In this document: one piece after another, positions 10,694 to 21,771 of the stretch | Numbering within the stretch: position 1 is the first letter of the stretch | How the letters are laid out: every line of letters starts with the position of its first letter | DNA from: Plotosus lineatus | Lineage: Eukaryota > Chordata > Actinopteri > Siluriformes > Plotosidae | Length of the DNA: 64,000 bases | NCBI GenBank assembly: GCA_024760905.1 | Contig: CM045735.1 | Coordinates: 7,289,661-7,353,660 of the forward strand | Direction: 5' to 3' | The notes under the pieces: model-generated | The model's input: only the letters and a program-made list of their open reading frames with translations | The model's database searches: none | What the model was told of the DNA's origin: nothing | Program-made: the position numbers and the translations under genes

Positions 10694-11636
10694 AGGCCTC
10701 CAAATAATAACTTATGGCCTCCAATATTCTGTATACTACTTCTTATTAACTAAGCCTTGAGGTCAGTACCAGGAAATTCCAGACCAGGGTGCTGATGTAT
10801 TTGACCAATGCATCAAGACTGAGGTCTGAAATTTCATGTACTGACCAAACTAATGAGATTAATAAGTTATTTATTGTACCGCATTTTTGCATGCCCTGCA
10901 GTTAATGCTTTCTGGTAGGCAAAGGATCTGCTGGGAAGATTCAGCTGTCCACATAGATCTCGTTCGTGCTGGCTGTGAAACAGTTGATTGGATGAACGAG
11001 TACTGTACCTGCTAAACTCGCAAAAAACCTCACAAAGTCGTGAAGCACCAGCACCTCCTAGTCCCTGAAAGTACTAGTACTCATAAACATGGAAAGATGT
11101 CCGATTTCATAAGCCGGTAAACCCGTAATGTCCACATTCTCAATGTCAATTGTGCCTCATCATCAAGGAAAAGTATTCATGTTAGTGGATGTCTTTTTTT
11201 TTTTTTTTTTTTTTCTGACATTGTGTTCACTCTCCATTGTGTCCAGGCCTCCAAATAATAACGTATGGCCTCTAATATTCTGTATACTAATCAAACCTTG
11301 AGGTGAGTACCAGGAAATTCCAGACCAGGGCGCTGATGTATTTGACCAATGCATCAAGACTGAGGTCTAAAGTTTCATGTACTGACCACATTAATGAGAT
11401 TAATAAGTTATTTATTGTACCACATTTTTGCATGTCCTGCAGTTAAATGCTTTCTCTGGTAGACAAAGGATCTGCTGGGAAGATTCAGCTCTCCACATAG
11501 ATCTCGTTCATGCTGGCTCATTCATGAGCCGGTAAACCCGGAATGACCACATTCTCAATGTCTATCATCATCAGGGAAAAGTATTCATGTTAGTGGAGGT
11601 CTTCTTTTTTTTTTTTTGTTTACATTGTGATCACTC
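10694..11636. repeat. local tandem duplication, two copies
   Basis: Copy 1 (10694-11232) and copy 2 (11245-11636) both start AGGCCTCCAAATAATAAC and both end with a T-run followed by ACATTGTG and CACTC. Copy 2 lacks about 150 bp of the centre of copy 1. The offset is about 551 bp. Confidence 0.9.
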
Positions 11637-12300
11637 TTTTAGGGTAGGTTAAACTTTTGTAACCAAAACAAACACGAAATTATCAATTTTATTTAAATCT
11701 GTGATTTGGTTCAGTGCTGACAGGCAGAGAAAGAAAAAAAATAAATAAAAAAATACCAACCGGTCCATACTAGGGGATTTCATCCCACTTAGCAACCAAT
11801 TGGATTCGGCATACTGTGGCTGCCAGATAATAAATTGATTTATTTCCTCTAACTTATCAATAAATAGCCACCAGGTGACTTCAGTGGCTCTGTAGATCTC
11901 AACTGTATCATTTCCCAGAGGGAGAAAGTAGGACTTTGAAGAAGAAGGTATTTTTATAACACTCTTCATCCCCGTGAAAGTGACAAGAATTTGAGTAAAA
12001 GTGGAAAAATGGGACACTGACACAGGAGAGCTGAGCTGTTCATGGGAGTCGTCTGACTTGACATTCAAAGGTTTGGAATCAGAAATCAACAACTGAACAG
12101 TTTAGATGCAGAACCCAGTATATATCCACTTGACCTCGTTTGTTTTTGAGCAATGAAATTTACCTGGAGATTGCATTGAGCCTCAATTATTTATGAACAA
12201 AATATCATTCATTCATTTATCCATTTATTCATTTAATTTCTATGCCGCCATTATTACAGAATGAGGAGAATAACACGCGAGAAGGGTCATCATTTCTAAT
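11637..12300. other. gria1 intron 5 sequence, nothing recognised
   Basis: A 147-codon minus-strand frame (11649-12092) has no recognisable motif and includes low-complexity Phe runs. I do not call it a gene. Confidence 0.5.
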
Positions 12301-12656
12301 TAATTCATTCATTCATTCATTTTCTAAGAAGCTGAATTCTAATTAGGGTCATGGGGAGGCTGATACCCCTCTCAGCCGACTCTGGACAAAAAGGCAGGGC
12401 CCAGCCTGGACAGATCACCAAGCCATCGTAGGGCCAACACACATACAACAATTCACATTCACGCCTAGGGGCGATTTAGAACAACCAACTAGCCTCCTGT
12501 GTACCTTTGGACTGTGAAGGAAACCAGAGTATCTGGAGGAAACCCATGCAAGCTCAGGTACAATATGTAAACTCCACACAGACACATCCGAGCATGGGAA
12601 TCAAACCCAAGCCTTCTTGCTGTGAGTGTTATCAATGCACCACTGCGCTGCCCGAA
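12301..12656 (-). mobile_element. SINE-B, near full length
   Basis: It shows an ATTCATTC tail, TTCTAATTAGGGTCATGGGG, GATCACCAAGCCATCGTAGG, the GGACTGTGAAGG block and a minus-strand head at CACCACTGCGCTGCC. Confidence 0.85.
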
Positions 12657-12865
12657 TAAAATACGAGATGGTCAAAATAGACCTTCATTGAAAAACTCGG
12701 TAATTAACAATTTTTGCTTATCTGCAAAAAACAGTAAGTGCACCTTTCATTTGTTTGCAAAACTCACTAAGACTCAACTTTCTAAAATGTTTCTGAATCA
12801 CTAATTTCAGTGTAAAAGTGAAAATTGATTTAAAATTTACAAAAATTTATTTCAAAAAAATATCA

Positions 12866-13215
12866 AGGCAGTGGTGTCCTGGTGAGAAAGGTGCTGGATC
12901 ACTGATCCTAAAGTTGGAGGTTCAAGCCCCACTCTCAATAGGCTGTCACTGCTGACCACCCAGTGCCCCTAACTGGGTTATCAAAGGCCGGCCATGTCTC
13001 TCAGTGTCTATGGTGTGAGGTTCATGTAACAGAACCATTACTGACTTTCAAGAATAGTAGGCTGCAAAGGCATCAACGTGTTTCTGCCCTGTGATGGTCT
13101 GGCGAGCTGTCCAGCGTGTAGTTTGCCCTCACCTGGCATCGACTGGGAGGGGCGCCAGCCTCCCATTCACCCTAATTAGGATTAAGTGGTTACAGAAAAT
13201 GAACGATGAATGAAT
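12866..13215 (+). mobile_element. SINE-A, full length
   Basis: It has a GGCAGTGGTGTCCTGGTG head, GGTTCAAGCCCC B box, GTTATCAAAGGCCGGCC body and AATTAGGATTAAG tail, ending in GATGAATGAAT. Confidence 0.85.
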
Positions 13216-13857
13216 TTACAAAAATGAATGCATCCATGAACACTAAACTAAAGACCTTAATTACCGTATCTGACATAATAAGCGCCCAAGGCGCTAAAAA
13301 AATTGGAGTGGGTGGGCGCTTATTAAAATGTTACCAGCGGAGTGGAACGGTAAGTGCTTATTACTATAGAGGTGGAAAACATGAATAATAACAGAACAAT
13401 AAATGAGTTTTACTGGCATTTGTGTTATTCATTTTGTGGTATCAACCAAATTACTTAAATGAAAACTGAAAATAAATAGAAAACAGCATAATTAAAAAAA
13501 AACTTTAATTTTCCCTCCGGTGTTGTTCCTTTAAATATTTTCCCCAATGTAAAATCGGGCCAATCAACATGAATGTCAACTTTAGCACATGGCACATTGA
13601 AAAGCACATGGCCAGAAATGTGTTTAAATTGATGAAGTTATTGAGCAGGAGGATCGGGAGAAAAATCCTCGTCATCACTTTCTGTTAAGTCTGGCTCATC
13701 GCTCCATTCATTCAGAGCATCCCATAGTTTTGCTGTAGCAGTTTCTAATGGTTCATCTTGTTGGACATTTACCAAGAGAACACAGCAAAATATTTTCCTG
13801 TTTTTTTAAAGCACGGCGGAACAATCAAATGTGTTGTTACTGATGAACATTATAGAC

Positions 13858-14741
13858 CAGGGGTTGGGAACCTTTTTGATTAAGAGAGCCAAAAAAAAAA
13901 AAAATTGAAACCTAAACCTCTGAGATCCAAATACAGTATATTTTTAAATACTGAGACCAACAATTTGAGAGTATAAAAAGACTCTGAATTTATTTTAAAC
14001 AACATTGTTATAACAAAGTTATTTATTAATAAGAAAAGTACTTCTTACTATTAATGCGACGTCTGGTGCTGCATGATGTTGCTGATGGCTTTGTAGTCTG
14101 GTTGATACGTGCTGAGGTTCAGCTTCATGCAGGCATTTAGGCTTCCATCTATTACACGTGACCGCAGGTTGGGCTTGATGTTTATCAGGTGTGAGAAGGA
14201 CTGCTCGCGTGTGCATGTGGAGCCAAACATGATCAATACGACAGGACTCACACTGCAGTGTTTATGTGACGGAAAGTGTGTCCCAAGTTTTGGCAATCAG
14301 CTGGTCTGCAGGTTGAAGTTTTTTCATTCTGTCCATTTGTGTTTTGCTTGCCAGCTCTGCTTGGCTTCTTGCACATGAGCTGATCAAAACGAGGGAAATT
14401 TACCACTTTACCCAAAAACAATTCGTGCAGGCTGTTGCATATAATCCAATAAAATTAGAGTTTTTCGGCCCTGCCCACACACTGGCGTACAGAAAGGATT
14501 GGCTCTCTGCTGCGCGCCAGAGTGACAAGTGGAATTGAAAATAGATGTATAGATTGAAATGCGTGAGATTTATTGATGTTTTGGTTTTATTTGATGGCTT
14601 TTTTCTGAATTGTTATTTAAAGGACCGTGAAATTATGTATTAGTTATTCTGTTAAGAAATGCCTCCTGATTTATCTGAGAGCCAGATGCAGTCATCAAAA
14701 GAGCCACGTCTGGCTTGCGAGCCATAGGCGCCTGACCTCTG
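13858..14741 (-). mobile_element. hAT (Charlie-like) element, internally deleted, 884 bp
   Basis: Termini are CAGGGGTTGGGAACC and GACCTCTG with 8-bp flanks TTATAGAC and ATTTAGAC. Subterminal AGAGAGCCA repeats occur at one end and GAGCCAGATG, GAGCCACG and GAGCCATAG at the other. The related M3 copy at 3866 lacks the insertion at the same point, which confirms the boundaries. Confidence 0.85.
14051..14250 (-). pseudogene. hAT transposase C-terminal (dimerisation region) remnant
   Basis: The minus-strand frame reads MFGSTCTREQSFSHL, then RSRVIDGSLNACMKLNLS and YQPDYKAI. This matches the hAT dimerisation region of Charlie-like transposases (FGSTYxCEQxFS, LRIxxSxxxPDF). There is no catalytic core nearby, so it is a non-functional fragment within the hAT at 13858-14741. 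Confidence 0.75.
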
Positions 14742-14999
14742 ATTTAGACATTCCCCAGTGGCAGGGGGTCTTGAAATACAGTGTAAACTCACTTTTACAG
14801 GCAGTGAACGCCTCATTTTACCCTTACAGAGACTGATTGAATAAAACTGGTAAGTTTGATCTACCATTTTTGTCCCAGTACACATGGGTGGTTATTAGAT
14901 GTAAAATTAAAAACACGGGTGGGGGGGGGGGGGGTTATTGGAGCAGGGTGCTTATCACGTCAAATACGGTAATTAAAATAACTAACCTTAGCCAACATA

Positions 15000-15253
15000 C
15001 CATAATTTCCGGACTATTGAGCGCACCTGTATATAAGCCACACCAACTAAATTTAAAAAGAAAAAGGAATTTGTACATATACAAGCCACGCCTCTTTATA
15101 AGCCGCAGGTATCTGTCTCACTCACGCTTCATGTTATAGCACCCCCTGGAGGCCGTTCGTCCATAAATAAATCTATAGATTAGCCGTATCGTTCCTGAAG
15201 CAACAAGGGTTCAAAATGTGAAAAAGTAGCGGCTTATAGTCTGGAAATTATGG
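15000..15253. mobile_element. M7 MITE, 254 bp
   Basis: Termini CCATAATTTCCGGACTATTG and TAGTCTGGAAATTATGG are inverted repeats flanked by TA on both sides. ATAAGCC motifs repeat inside. Confidence 0.85.
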
Positions 15254-16057
15254 TAGTAATTATGGGCACATCTATTTTGTGCGTCATGTCACCCAAGACA
15301 CGCCTATGATTGGCAATCTGTGGACTACGTGGGTTTGCATACGAACACCGATGGTGCTTACAAGCTTCTGTGAACAAACCATGGCTTAGATTACTACAGT
15401 ACTAATGGGACTTTGCAGCAAAAATGTATTGCTTCATCAGCTACTGGGTACCATATCTCATATGTATATAAAAATATTTAACGTTCTTCACTGTGACTTC
15501 CATTTCCTTAAAGACCATTTGGGTAATGATATAGAAAGGCGTCCTGCTGTGAACCCTCCGTCCGCCATCTCACTGTGTCACATGGTGTGTCATCAGATGT
15601 GCGAACAAAGTGAACAAACACAATGTCTATTTGAATGTCACACCTTATCTCGCACTCCTCTAATTTAAAAGAAGTAAAACTGCACCAGAGGAAAAGAACA
15701 TCGGATGCTACATGTTTTAAATCAAATCACAATCTACCAACGTTCCAACACCCTCACACTCACACCGATACTCCCAAAGCTGCAGATGAAAAGACGTCTG
15801 ACATTGATGCTTTCCATGCAGAAGTAGGGATGATAAGTCTATAACTCAGCATGCAGTCAGCAATCTGTCTGCATTGTGTTCAGCTTTTAAAAGAACACGC
15901 GCCCCGACCAGGCCAAAAAAAAGAAAAAAAAGGAAATGCGTATAAGAAAATAGTGGTGATGTGATGCAATTGGTGATGAGTTGCCATTGTACTGAAGATA
16001 AGCTGTTCCACACCACAGCAGACTCCGGTTATGTTATATGTAACATGCTTTACTTAC
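15254..16057. other. gria1 intron 5 sequence, nothing recognised
   Basis: No repeat family or exon seen between M7 and exon 5. Confidence 0.5.
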
Positions 16058-16111
16058 CAGATTTGCCAAGATGAAGTGATAATTCTTCAGATTCTTTTTT
16101 TGCGCTGCAAT
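16058..16111 (-). CDS. gria1: gria1 exon 5 (ATD, 54 bp)
   Basis: This small exon is too short for a normal ORF search. It lies between a TTTTCAG acceptor and a GTAAGT donor and is exactly 54 bp, as in the AMPA-receptor family. It encodes 18 residues ending NYHFILANL, matching the family's GYHYILANL. The phase is 0 at both ends. It joins SILNL of the previous exon to GFLDL of the next without a frame change. Confidence 0.93.
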
Positions 16112-16821
16112 CTGAAAAGCAAGACATAAAACAGTCCATTACACACGTTCGTACGCACATCGCAACATTCTGTTGTTTATAGCCTAAATCTCTGCAGGCT
16201 CCCCAGACAGAAACTAATTAGTCCCATTTTTTTAGCAGTTAATTGCGCGTCTTCCATTCCTCCCTCGGTACGTGCGAGATTGTGCGATTTGACATTTGTC
16301 ACCATGGGACTTCAATTATGGGCCTTAATGACTACATGCGCTCCAAGATTTCACACACCTGTGAGCTATAGTAAGCCTCTGGCATCTCTTGACTGAATGA
16401 AGGCGCTGGTCTCCAAGCGGCAAGATGGCTGCCAGAAGTGACAAGTGAAAAGATCATGGTTTGACTGCTTTTCAGTTTCATGCACCTAAATCTCCAGGGA
16501 TTTTCAGAACACTGTGGTCTGCCAGCAAAGTTTAAGAACTGGCTGTGAATCTGGCAACCGGATTTGACAAATCCCTTCACAGTAATATCATCAGCATTAA
16601 ATTTACGCTTGTTCTCAACCTCACATGGTCCACAGGATTGATGATTTTCATGAAGAAGAAAGGCAATTGGAGAACGTATCCTTTTAATCATGCATTCATT
16701 CTGGTAAGCAACAACTCAAATGATATGTCATATGGAGTTTTTAACCTTTTATTTACACAGTCCTGCATATTACCAGAGTAAGTTGCAATACCACTATCAG
16801 CCACCAGAGGCATCAGTACTC
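16112..16821. other. gria1 intron 4 sequence, nothing recognised
   Basis: A 119-codon minus-strand frame at 16332-16691 has no recognisable domain. Confidence 0.5.
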
Positions 16822-17191
16822 ATTCATTCATTCATTCATTTTCATTTCCTTTTCTGTAACCGCTTAATGCTAATTAATCCTAAAAAAAAATCAGGGAGGC
16901 TGGCGCCCATCTCAGCCGACTCTGGGTGAGGGCAGAGTACACCCTGGACAGCTCACCAGGCCATCGCAGGCTGGAAACATGCTGACGGCTTTGCAGCCTG
17001 CTCGTTACGAAAGTCAGCAATTGTTCTTTTATATGAACCTCACACCATAGACAGTGAGAGACATGGCCGGCCTTTGATAACCCAGTTAGCTACACTGGGG
17101 GGACAGTGACGACCATGTGGAGAGTGGGACTCGAATCCCCAGCCTTAGTATCAGTGATCCAGTGCCCTCTACCACCAGGCCACCACTGACC
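16822..17191 (-). mobile_element. SINE-A, full length
   Basis: (ATTC)n tail, CATCTCAGCCGACTCTGGG, CCAGGCCATCGCAGG, GCCGGCCTTTGATAACCC and B-box GGGACTCGAATCCCC; the minus-strand head ends at 17191. Confidence 0.88.
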
Positions 17192-17192
17192 T

Positions 17193-17443
17193 TCATTCAT
17201 TTTCTGAACCGCTTCATCCTAATTACGGTGGCGAGGAGGCTGGCGTCTATCTCAGCCAACTCTGAGTGAGGATGGGGTACACCCTGTACAGCTCCCCAGT
17301 CCATCGCAGGGCCAACACACACACAACTATTCATACTCACAGGTGATTTGGAACAGCCAATTAACTCACAGTGCATGTTTTTTGACTTTGGGAGGAAACC
17401 AGAGTGCCCGGAGGAAATCTGCATAAACACGGGGAGGACATGC
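17193..17443 (-). mobile_element. SINE-B, head truncated
   Basis: It follows the preceding SINE-A almost directly: TTCATTTTCTGAACCGC, CAGTCCATCGCAGGG, TTTGACTTTGGGAGG. The tRNA-like head is missing. Confidence 0.8.
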
Positions 17444-17623
17444 AAACAGAAAATATAATGATATAATTAATCCCATATGTTCCTTGTTAGTTCCATATAA
17501 AAATATAAAATTCCCATTTCCAACTTGAAATAATTCCTGAATTTAAAGTTCCTCATGGAGTGTTCCACAAATGTTTAAAGAGATTTACGGAAAAAAAAAT
17601 CTGCCCCTTGTGACCCTTTACAT

Positions 17624-17898
17624 CAGGGGTGTCAAACTCGTGCTACAAAGGGCCATGTGGCTGCAGGTTTTTGTTTCAACCAAGCAGCTACACACCTGAC
17701 TCGGCTCATTTAATCAACTGAGCTGACTGTTCAGGCAGTTGATTGGTTAGTCTCTGTACAGAGTACACAGATTGACCAATCAGCTACCTGAAGACTCAGA
17801 TGAGTTGATTAAATGAGCCAAGTCGGGTGTGTAGCTGCTTGGCTGAAACAAAAACCTGCAGCCACATGGCCCTTTGTGGCACGAGTTTGACACCCCTG
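17624..17898. mobile_element. palindromic hAT MITE, 275 bp
   Basis: Long inverted repeats begin CAGGGGTGTCAAACTCGTG and extend over more than 100 bp per arm. It is flanked by perfect 8-bp duplications CTTTACAT (17616-17623 and 17899-17906). The 8-bp duplication and CAGGGGTGTC ends are hAT hallmarks. Confidence 0.93.
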
Positions 17899-17915
17899 CT
17901 TTACATCCAATCCAT

Positions 17916-18172
17916 AGTGGCTCATTAGGCCGGTGCTTATCTCAGGTTTTCATTGCGTGAAGTGACATGGAGTACAAGTCCTCCTGGACGGGACACTAGT
18001 CCATTGCAGGTTACCTTCCCAGTATATTTTTACTGCTACCCATTTATACTGCGGGGTGAACAGAGGCACACTTGTGATTAAAACATTCCCCAGGGGTCTT
18101 AGTACAGTGGGGGTCAAACTGGGATTTGAACACACATGATCGCAGCACCCAAACCACTACGCCACCAGCCCC
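17916..18172 (-). mobile_element. SINE-C, near full length
   Basis: On the minus strand: GGGGCTGGTGGCGTAGTGG head, a diverged B-box region, ACCCCGCAGTATAAATGG and AAAAATATACTGGGAAGG body, tail truncated. Confidence 0.85.
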
Positions 18173-19128
18173 AAGACATTGGTGTCTACCTTATCATCAT
18201 TAGGCATTAGTGTCTACCTTATTATATAATAAGACTACCTTATTATCACCAAACTGAACAGTAGGCTAGTCGCTAATACTAGCCTAAAACACTAGGCTGC
18301 TGATATTTTTATACAATATGTTTATAAAAGATTTCTGCTGCATATAAATCCTGGAAAAACATGACTGGCATTGTTTAACTGCTACATTAATTAGTTTATG
18401 AAACCAGAAAACAGAGAACTGCTATGTTTTTGTTGTGAGCTAGCGTCTTTCATCATGACCACTTAGCATAAACATCCGTAAGAAAATAAGGACTTAAGCG
18501 TTTGTTCAAGTGGATCTAATCTTTGCGAAACATATTGAAAATTCTGCTGTCTGGCCAGCTTTAGAAGGAACCTTTACACAGGTTGTAGGTTTCTTCTTCC
18601 ACGCTGTTTTTTATCACAAACTTGAAGACTGAAACTAACTGAACAAGCTAAAGTTGTGCATTCTGAGACGCTTTCATTCAGCACGGTTTTAAACTGCGGC
18701 AATCCGAGTTACTGTAGACAACCTGAATCAGTCTGGCCATTCTCGTCTGACCTCTCTCTCGTTAATAAGGTGATTTCACCTGCAGAACTTCGCTGAATGG
18801 GTTTTTTTGTTGTTGTTGTTGTTGTTGTTTATCAGACCTTTCACTGTAAGCTCTAGAGACTGCTATGCATTTAAAAAAGCCCTGGAATACTGAAACCAGC
18901 CCATCTGGCAACAACAATCACATCACCGTCAGTCACTGAAATCCCATTTTCCCAAAGCTGATGTTTGATGTGACTGACTTGAAGCTCTTGACCTGTATCT
19001 GCATAATTTGCATGAATTACACTTCTGCCACATGACTGGATGACTGTATAATTACATAAATGAGCAGAATGACTTGTTAATCAAAAGACTGCCCCACTCA
19101 GATAATTAACACATTAAAAATGCAACTT
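18173..19128. other. repeat-free gria1 intron 4 block
   Basis: Apart from a (GTT)n tract at 18808-18829 no repeat is recognised. The part 18990-19090 contains ATAATTTGCATGAATTACA, which resembles an octamer and homeodomain site cluster. It is a candidate regulatory block only. Confidence 0.4.
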
Positions 19129-19488
19129 GGTGGTGTGGTGGTGTAGTGGGTAGCACATTCACATCACTGCAAGAAGGTTCTAGGTTCTAGTCCTGTGCCT
19201 GGGTGAGGATCTCTATACAGCATTCATATATTCTCCCGTGTTTGTGCGAGATTCCACCAGGAACTCAGGTTTCTTCCGAAAGTCCAAAGGCATGCACATT
19301 AGGCTAATTGGTTAGTCTTGATTTCCCGCTAGATATGTGCACGCGTGTGCGTGTGCGTGTGTGTGTGTGTGTGTGCTGGTCATATGGCGAGCTGTTCAGG
19401 GTTTACCACACCTTCATCTAAAGTCGGATGGAATGGGTTCCAGCCTCCCTGTGACCCTAATAATGGATAAAGCTGTTCAGAAAATAGG
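19129..19488 (+). mobile_element. SINE-B, full length
   Basis: It has a GTGGTGTAGTGGGTAGCAC head, GGTTCTAGTCCTG B-box region, CGAAAGTCCAAAGGCATG and a shared tail ending TTCAGAAAAT. A TG microsatellite has expanded inside at about 19345-19375. It lies 196 bp downstream of exon 4. Confidence 0.85.
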
Positions 19489-19684
19489 ATGAGACAAAAA
19501 TTCTAAAAACTTCTTCCAAACAGAAGTCCCAAAACCATTTAAATACTACATCAAACATCAACAGAAGCCTTCACAACGAAATAAGCAAGTAATTCAGTTC
19601 ACTGAGCCAAATGAAGACACAGATGGGGGACCTTACAGATTCGATCATTTTTCATCAATAAAACGGCACCAAATCAAAAATCAC

Positions 19685-19869
19685 CAGATTAAGAATGGAG
19701 TTCAGTCTCTCCAGCTCGCAGTCCAGAATGATCTTGTGCTCTTTTTTGCTGTCCAGGTCCTGGATGGAGTTAAGAAACGCTGCCTCTGTAAGAGTATCAA
19801 AGTTGATGGATGTCACCTGCCAGCCCTTCTCCGCAGCTGAGTCCAGAATCCTCTGCAGAACAGTCAGTC
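19685..19869 (-). CDS. gria1: gria1 exon 4 (ATD, 185 bp)
   Basis: The acceptor is TATAG. The exon is 2 bases plus 61 codons, the same codon count as GRIA1. The peptide begins LTVLQRILDSAAEKGWQV and ends DCELERLNSILNL. It matches the ATD segment containing the AAEKxWQV and QDLxxKKE motifs. Its LERLN ending is closer to GRIA1 (SERLN) than to other subunits. The donor is GTGATT, weaker than the GTAAG-type donors of the other exons. It is separated from the upstream exon by an intron of about 30.8 kb packed with transposons. Confidence 0.95.
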
Positions 19870-20049
19870 CTATAGGATTAGAAGACAAAGAGGGAAGGAG
19901 GACTTGAATATTTATACCTATAACTTTGTATTCTGCTATGAAAGACTGCAAGATTAACATAATATGATTTTTAAGATTATTCCCAAATTGAGATTAGATA
20001 ACAAGTCTTTTAAACCAACTTGAACTTGTGTACGTCACCGATTTTCATG

Positions 20050-20977
20050 CAGTAGGCCCTGGTTCTCCGCGATGGTTCAAATCCGGCCCTTCCCAAGGAT
20101 CAAGAAAATCCGCGAGTTATTGACACGGTTTTAAAACTCTCTGTACGATATTACGCTAAAATATGTTTGTTAAACACATTCTATAGCCGGTCTTACTCAT
20201 TAATACAGAAATAATGCAGTAAAATGTAGTAATGGTTAAGTAAAAACTTTTTAATTCTGTACTGTGATAATATTTATGAATGAATAAAGTGCTTAGGCTC
20301 CTTTCCAGAAGCAAGAGAAGATGCAGGGCGTTTGAGTGACATCATAGAGCTTAAATAATCATTAAAAACACACGAAAAAACCCCTGAGTTCACAATCCAA
20401 AGCAGTCATGTTGATGACATGTGCGCGAAGGAGGAAAAAAAGAAGGTGTATACATCATCTGCAACCAATCAGCAGGAGGGAGAAACAAATGCTCTCAGCC
20501 ATTGGCTAAATTTGAATCCCGTGCCATTAACTTCTGGGTTTGCCGCTAATCCAGAAGTAGGTAAAGTCTGTTGGGCTTTTCACACCCGAGCCATAGTGGC
20601 TCATCAGGCCGGTGCTTATCCCCGGTTTCCGTAGCGTGAAGCGATCAGGAGTTGAACTCCTCCTGGATGGGACGCTAGTCCTTTGCAGGTTACTTTCCCA
20701 GTATATTTTTACTGGGACCCAGTTATACTGCTGGGTGAACAGAGGCACACTTGTGGTTGAGACCTTGCCCAGGGGTCTTAGCACAGTGAGGGTCTAACTG
20801 GGATTTCAACACACAACCTCCCGATCATGAGTGCAGCACTCTAACCAATATGTCACCAACCCCCAAGCAAAAGCTCTCAGCCATTGGCTAAATTTAAATC
20901 CAAGCCAGTTACTTCCGGGTTTGTTGCCAGTATGCGGGGGGTGCGAGTGCTGAACTGTGAATGGCCAAGGCCTAATG
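20050..20977 (-). mobile_element. M5 pogo-like MITE interrupted by SINE-C
   Basis: Ends CAGTAGGCCCTGG and GGCCAAGGCCTAATG followed by TA. Its interior is the reverse complement of the copy at 27944-28480 (CCGCGAGTTATTGA, GCAGGAGGGAGAAAC, CAGCCATTGGCTAAATTT). A stretch of about 58 bp is present on both sides of the SINE-C inside it. Confidence 0.8.
20557..20865 (-). mobile_element. SINE-C inside M5
   Basis: Full set of SINE-C landmarks: TAGGTAAAGTC tail, AGGCCGGTGCTTATCCC, GAGTTGAACTCCTCCTGG, TGGTTGAGACCTTG and a minus-strand tRNA-like head. Confidence 0.88.
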
Positions 20978-21051
20978 TATGTCTTATATTGCTTATCTTA
21001 CATCGGTACAAATTTGCCCTCTAGGCTAATTGTTGAAAAATAGTATTTAAC

Positions 21052-21052
<1 letters not shown>

Positions 21053-21128
<76 letters not shown>

Positions 21129-21205
21129 TAACAGAAATGTGCTAAATATTTTATTTATATATATTATATTATATTATATGATATATATTATATTATATGA
21201 TATAT

Positions 21206-21276
<71 letters not shown>

Positions 21277-21291
21277 TTTAGCACATTTCTG
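21053..21291. repeat. TA microsatellites within an inverted repeat
   Basis: Two long TA runs (21053-21127 and 21206-21270). Arms at 21132-21152 and 21271-21291 are perfect 21-bp reverse complements built on AAATGTGCTAAATATT. A cruciform or foldback origin is likely. Confidence 0.9.
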
Positions 21292-21756
21292 GATTAAATT
21301 CAATTATCTTATTTTCTGTCAGGTAGTGCTGTGTTTTCAAAATGGGGTCCAGGATCTGCAGACACCATAATTTACTGGATGCACACGTGGCCATAAGGAT
21401 GATTTTTAAATCACATGATGGTGGTGATTAAATCAACTTGCATTAAGCTGTTATGAGTATTATTTTGTTGTAGCTGTTAGAATAATTGTCGGGTTACTTG
21501 GAATGAAATAAATTAATCGACTGTGAGCATCAGTTACATTAACACCACCTGACAGGCCAGCAAGCTGCACTGCACTGTGTGTTCTGACTCCTTTCTATCA
21601 TAGCCAGTGATAACATTTTCAGCAGTTTATACTACAGAGGCTCTTCTGTATCAGACCACACGTTCTAGCCTTCATGCATCAGTGAGCCTTGGGCACCCAT
21701 GATACTCTCGCCAGGTCATTGTGTGTACTTCCTTAGACCATCTTTATTAGGTACTT
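21292..21756. other. gria1 intron 3 sequence, nothing recognised
   Basis: No repeat family recognised before the LINE stub at 21772. Confidence 0.5.
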
Positions 21757-21771
21757 ACCACAGCATACCAG

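Larger units (their letters stand above)
13264..14969. mobile_element. M3 element interrupted by a hAT insertion
   Basis: Termini CCGTATCTGACATAATAAGC and GTCAAATACGG are flanked by TA. Without the hAT at 13858-14741 the element is about 820 bp, like the copy at 3866-4703. On the minus strand about 13640-13760 encodes KLWDALNEWSDEPD and an acidic DDEDFSP ending, followed by a stop codon. A G-run of about 16 lies near 14919. Confidence 0.8.

Noticed and set aside
11649..12092. 147-codon minus-strand frame
   Set aside because: Unrecognised, low-complexity Phe-rich end, no promoter or splice evidence; likely chance in AT-rich DNA.
16332..16691. 119-codon minus-strand frame
   Set aside because: No recognisable motif and it lies wholly in an intron.
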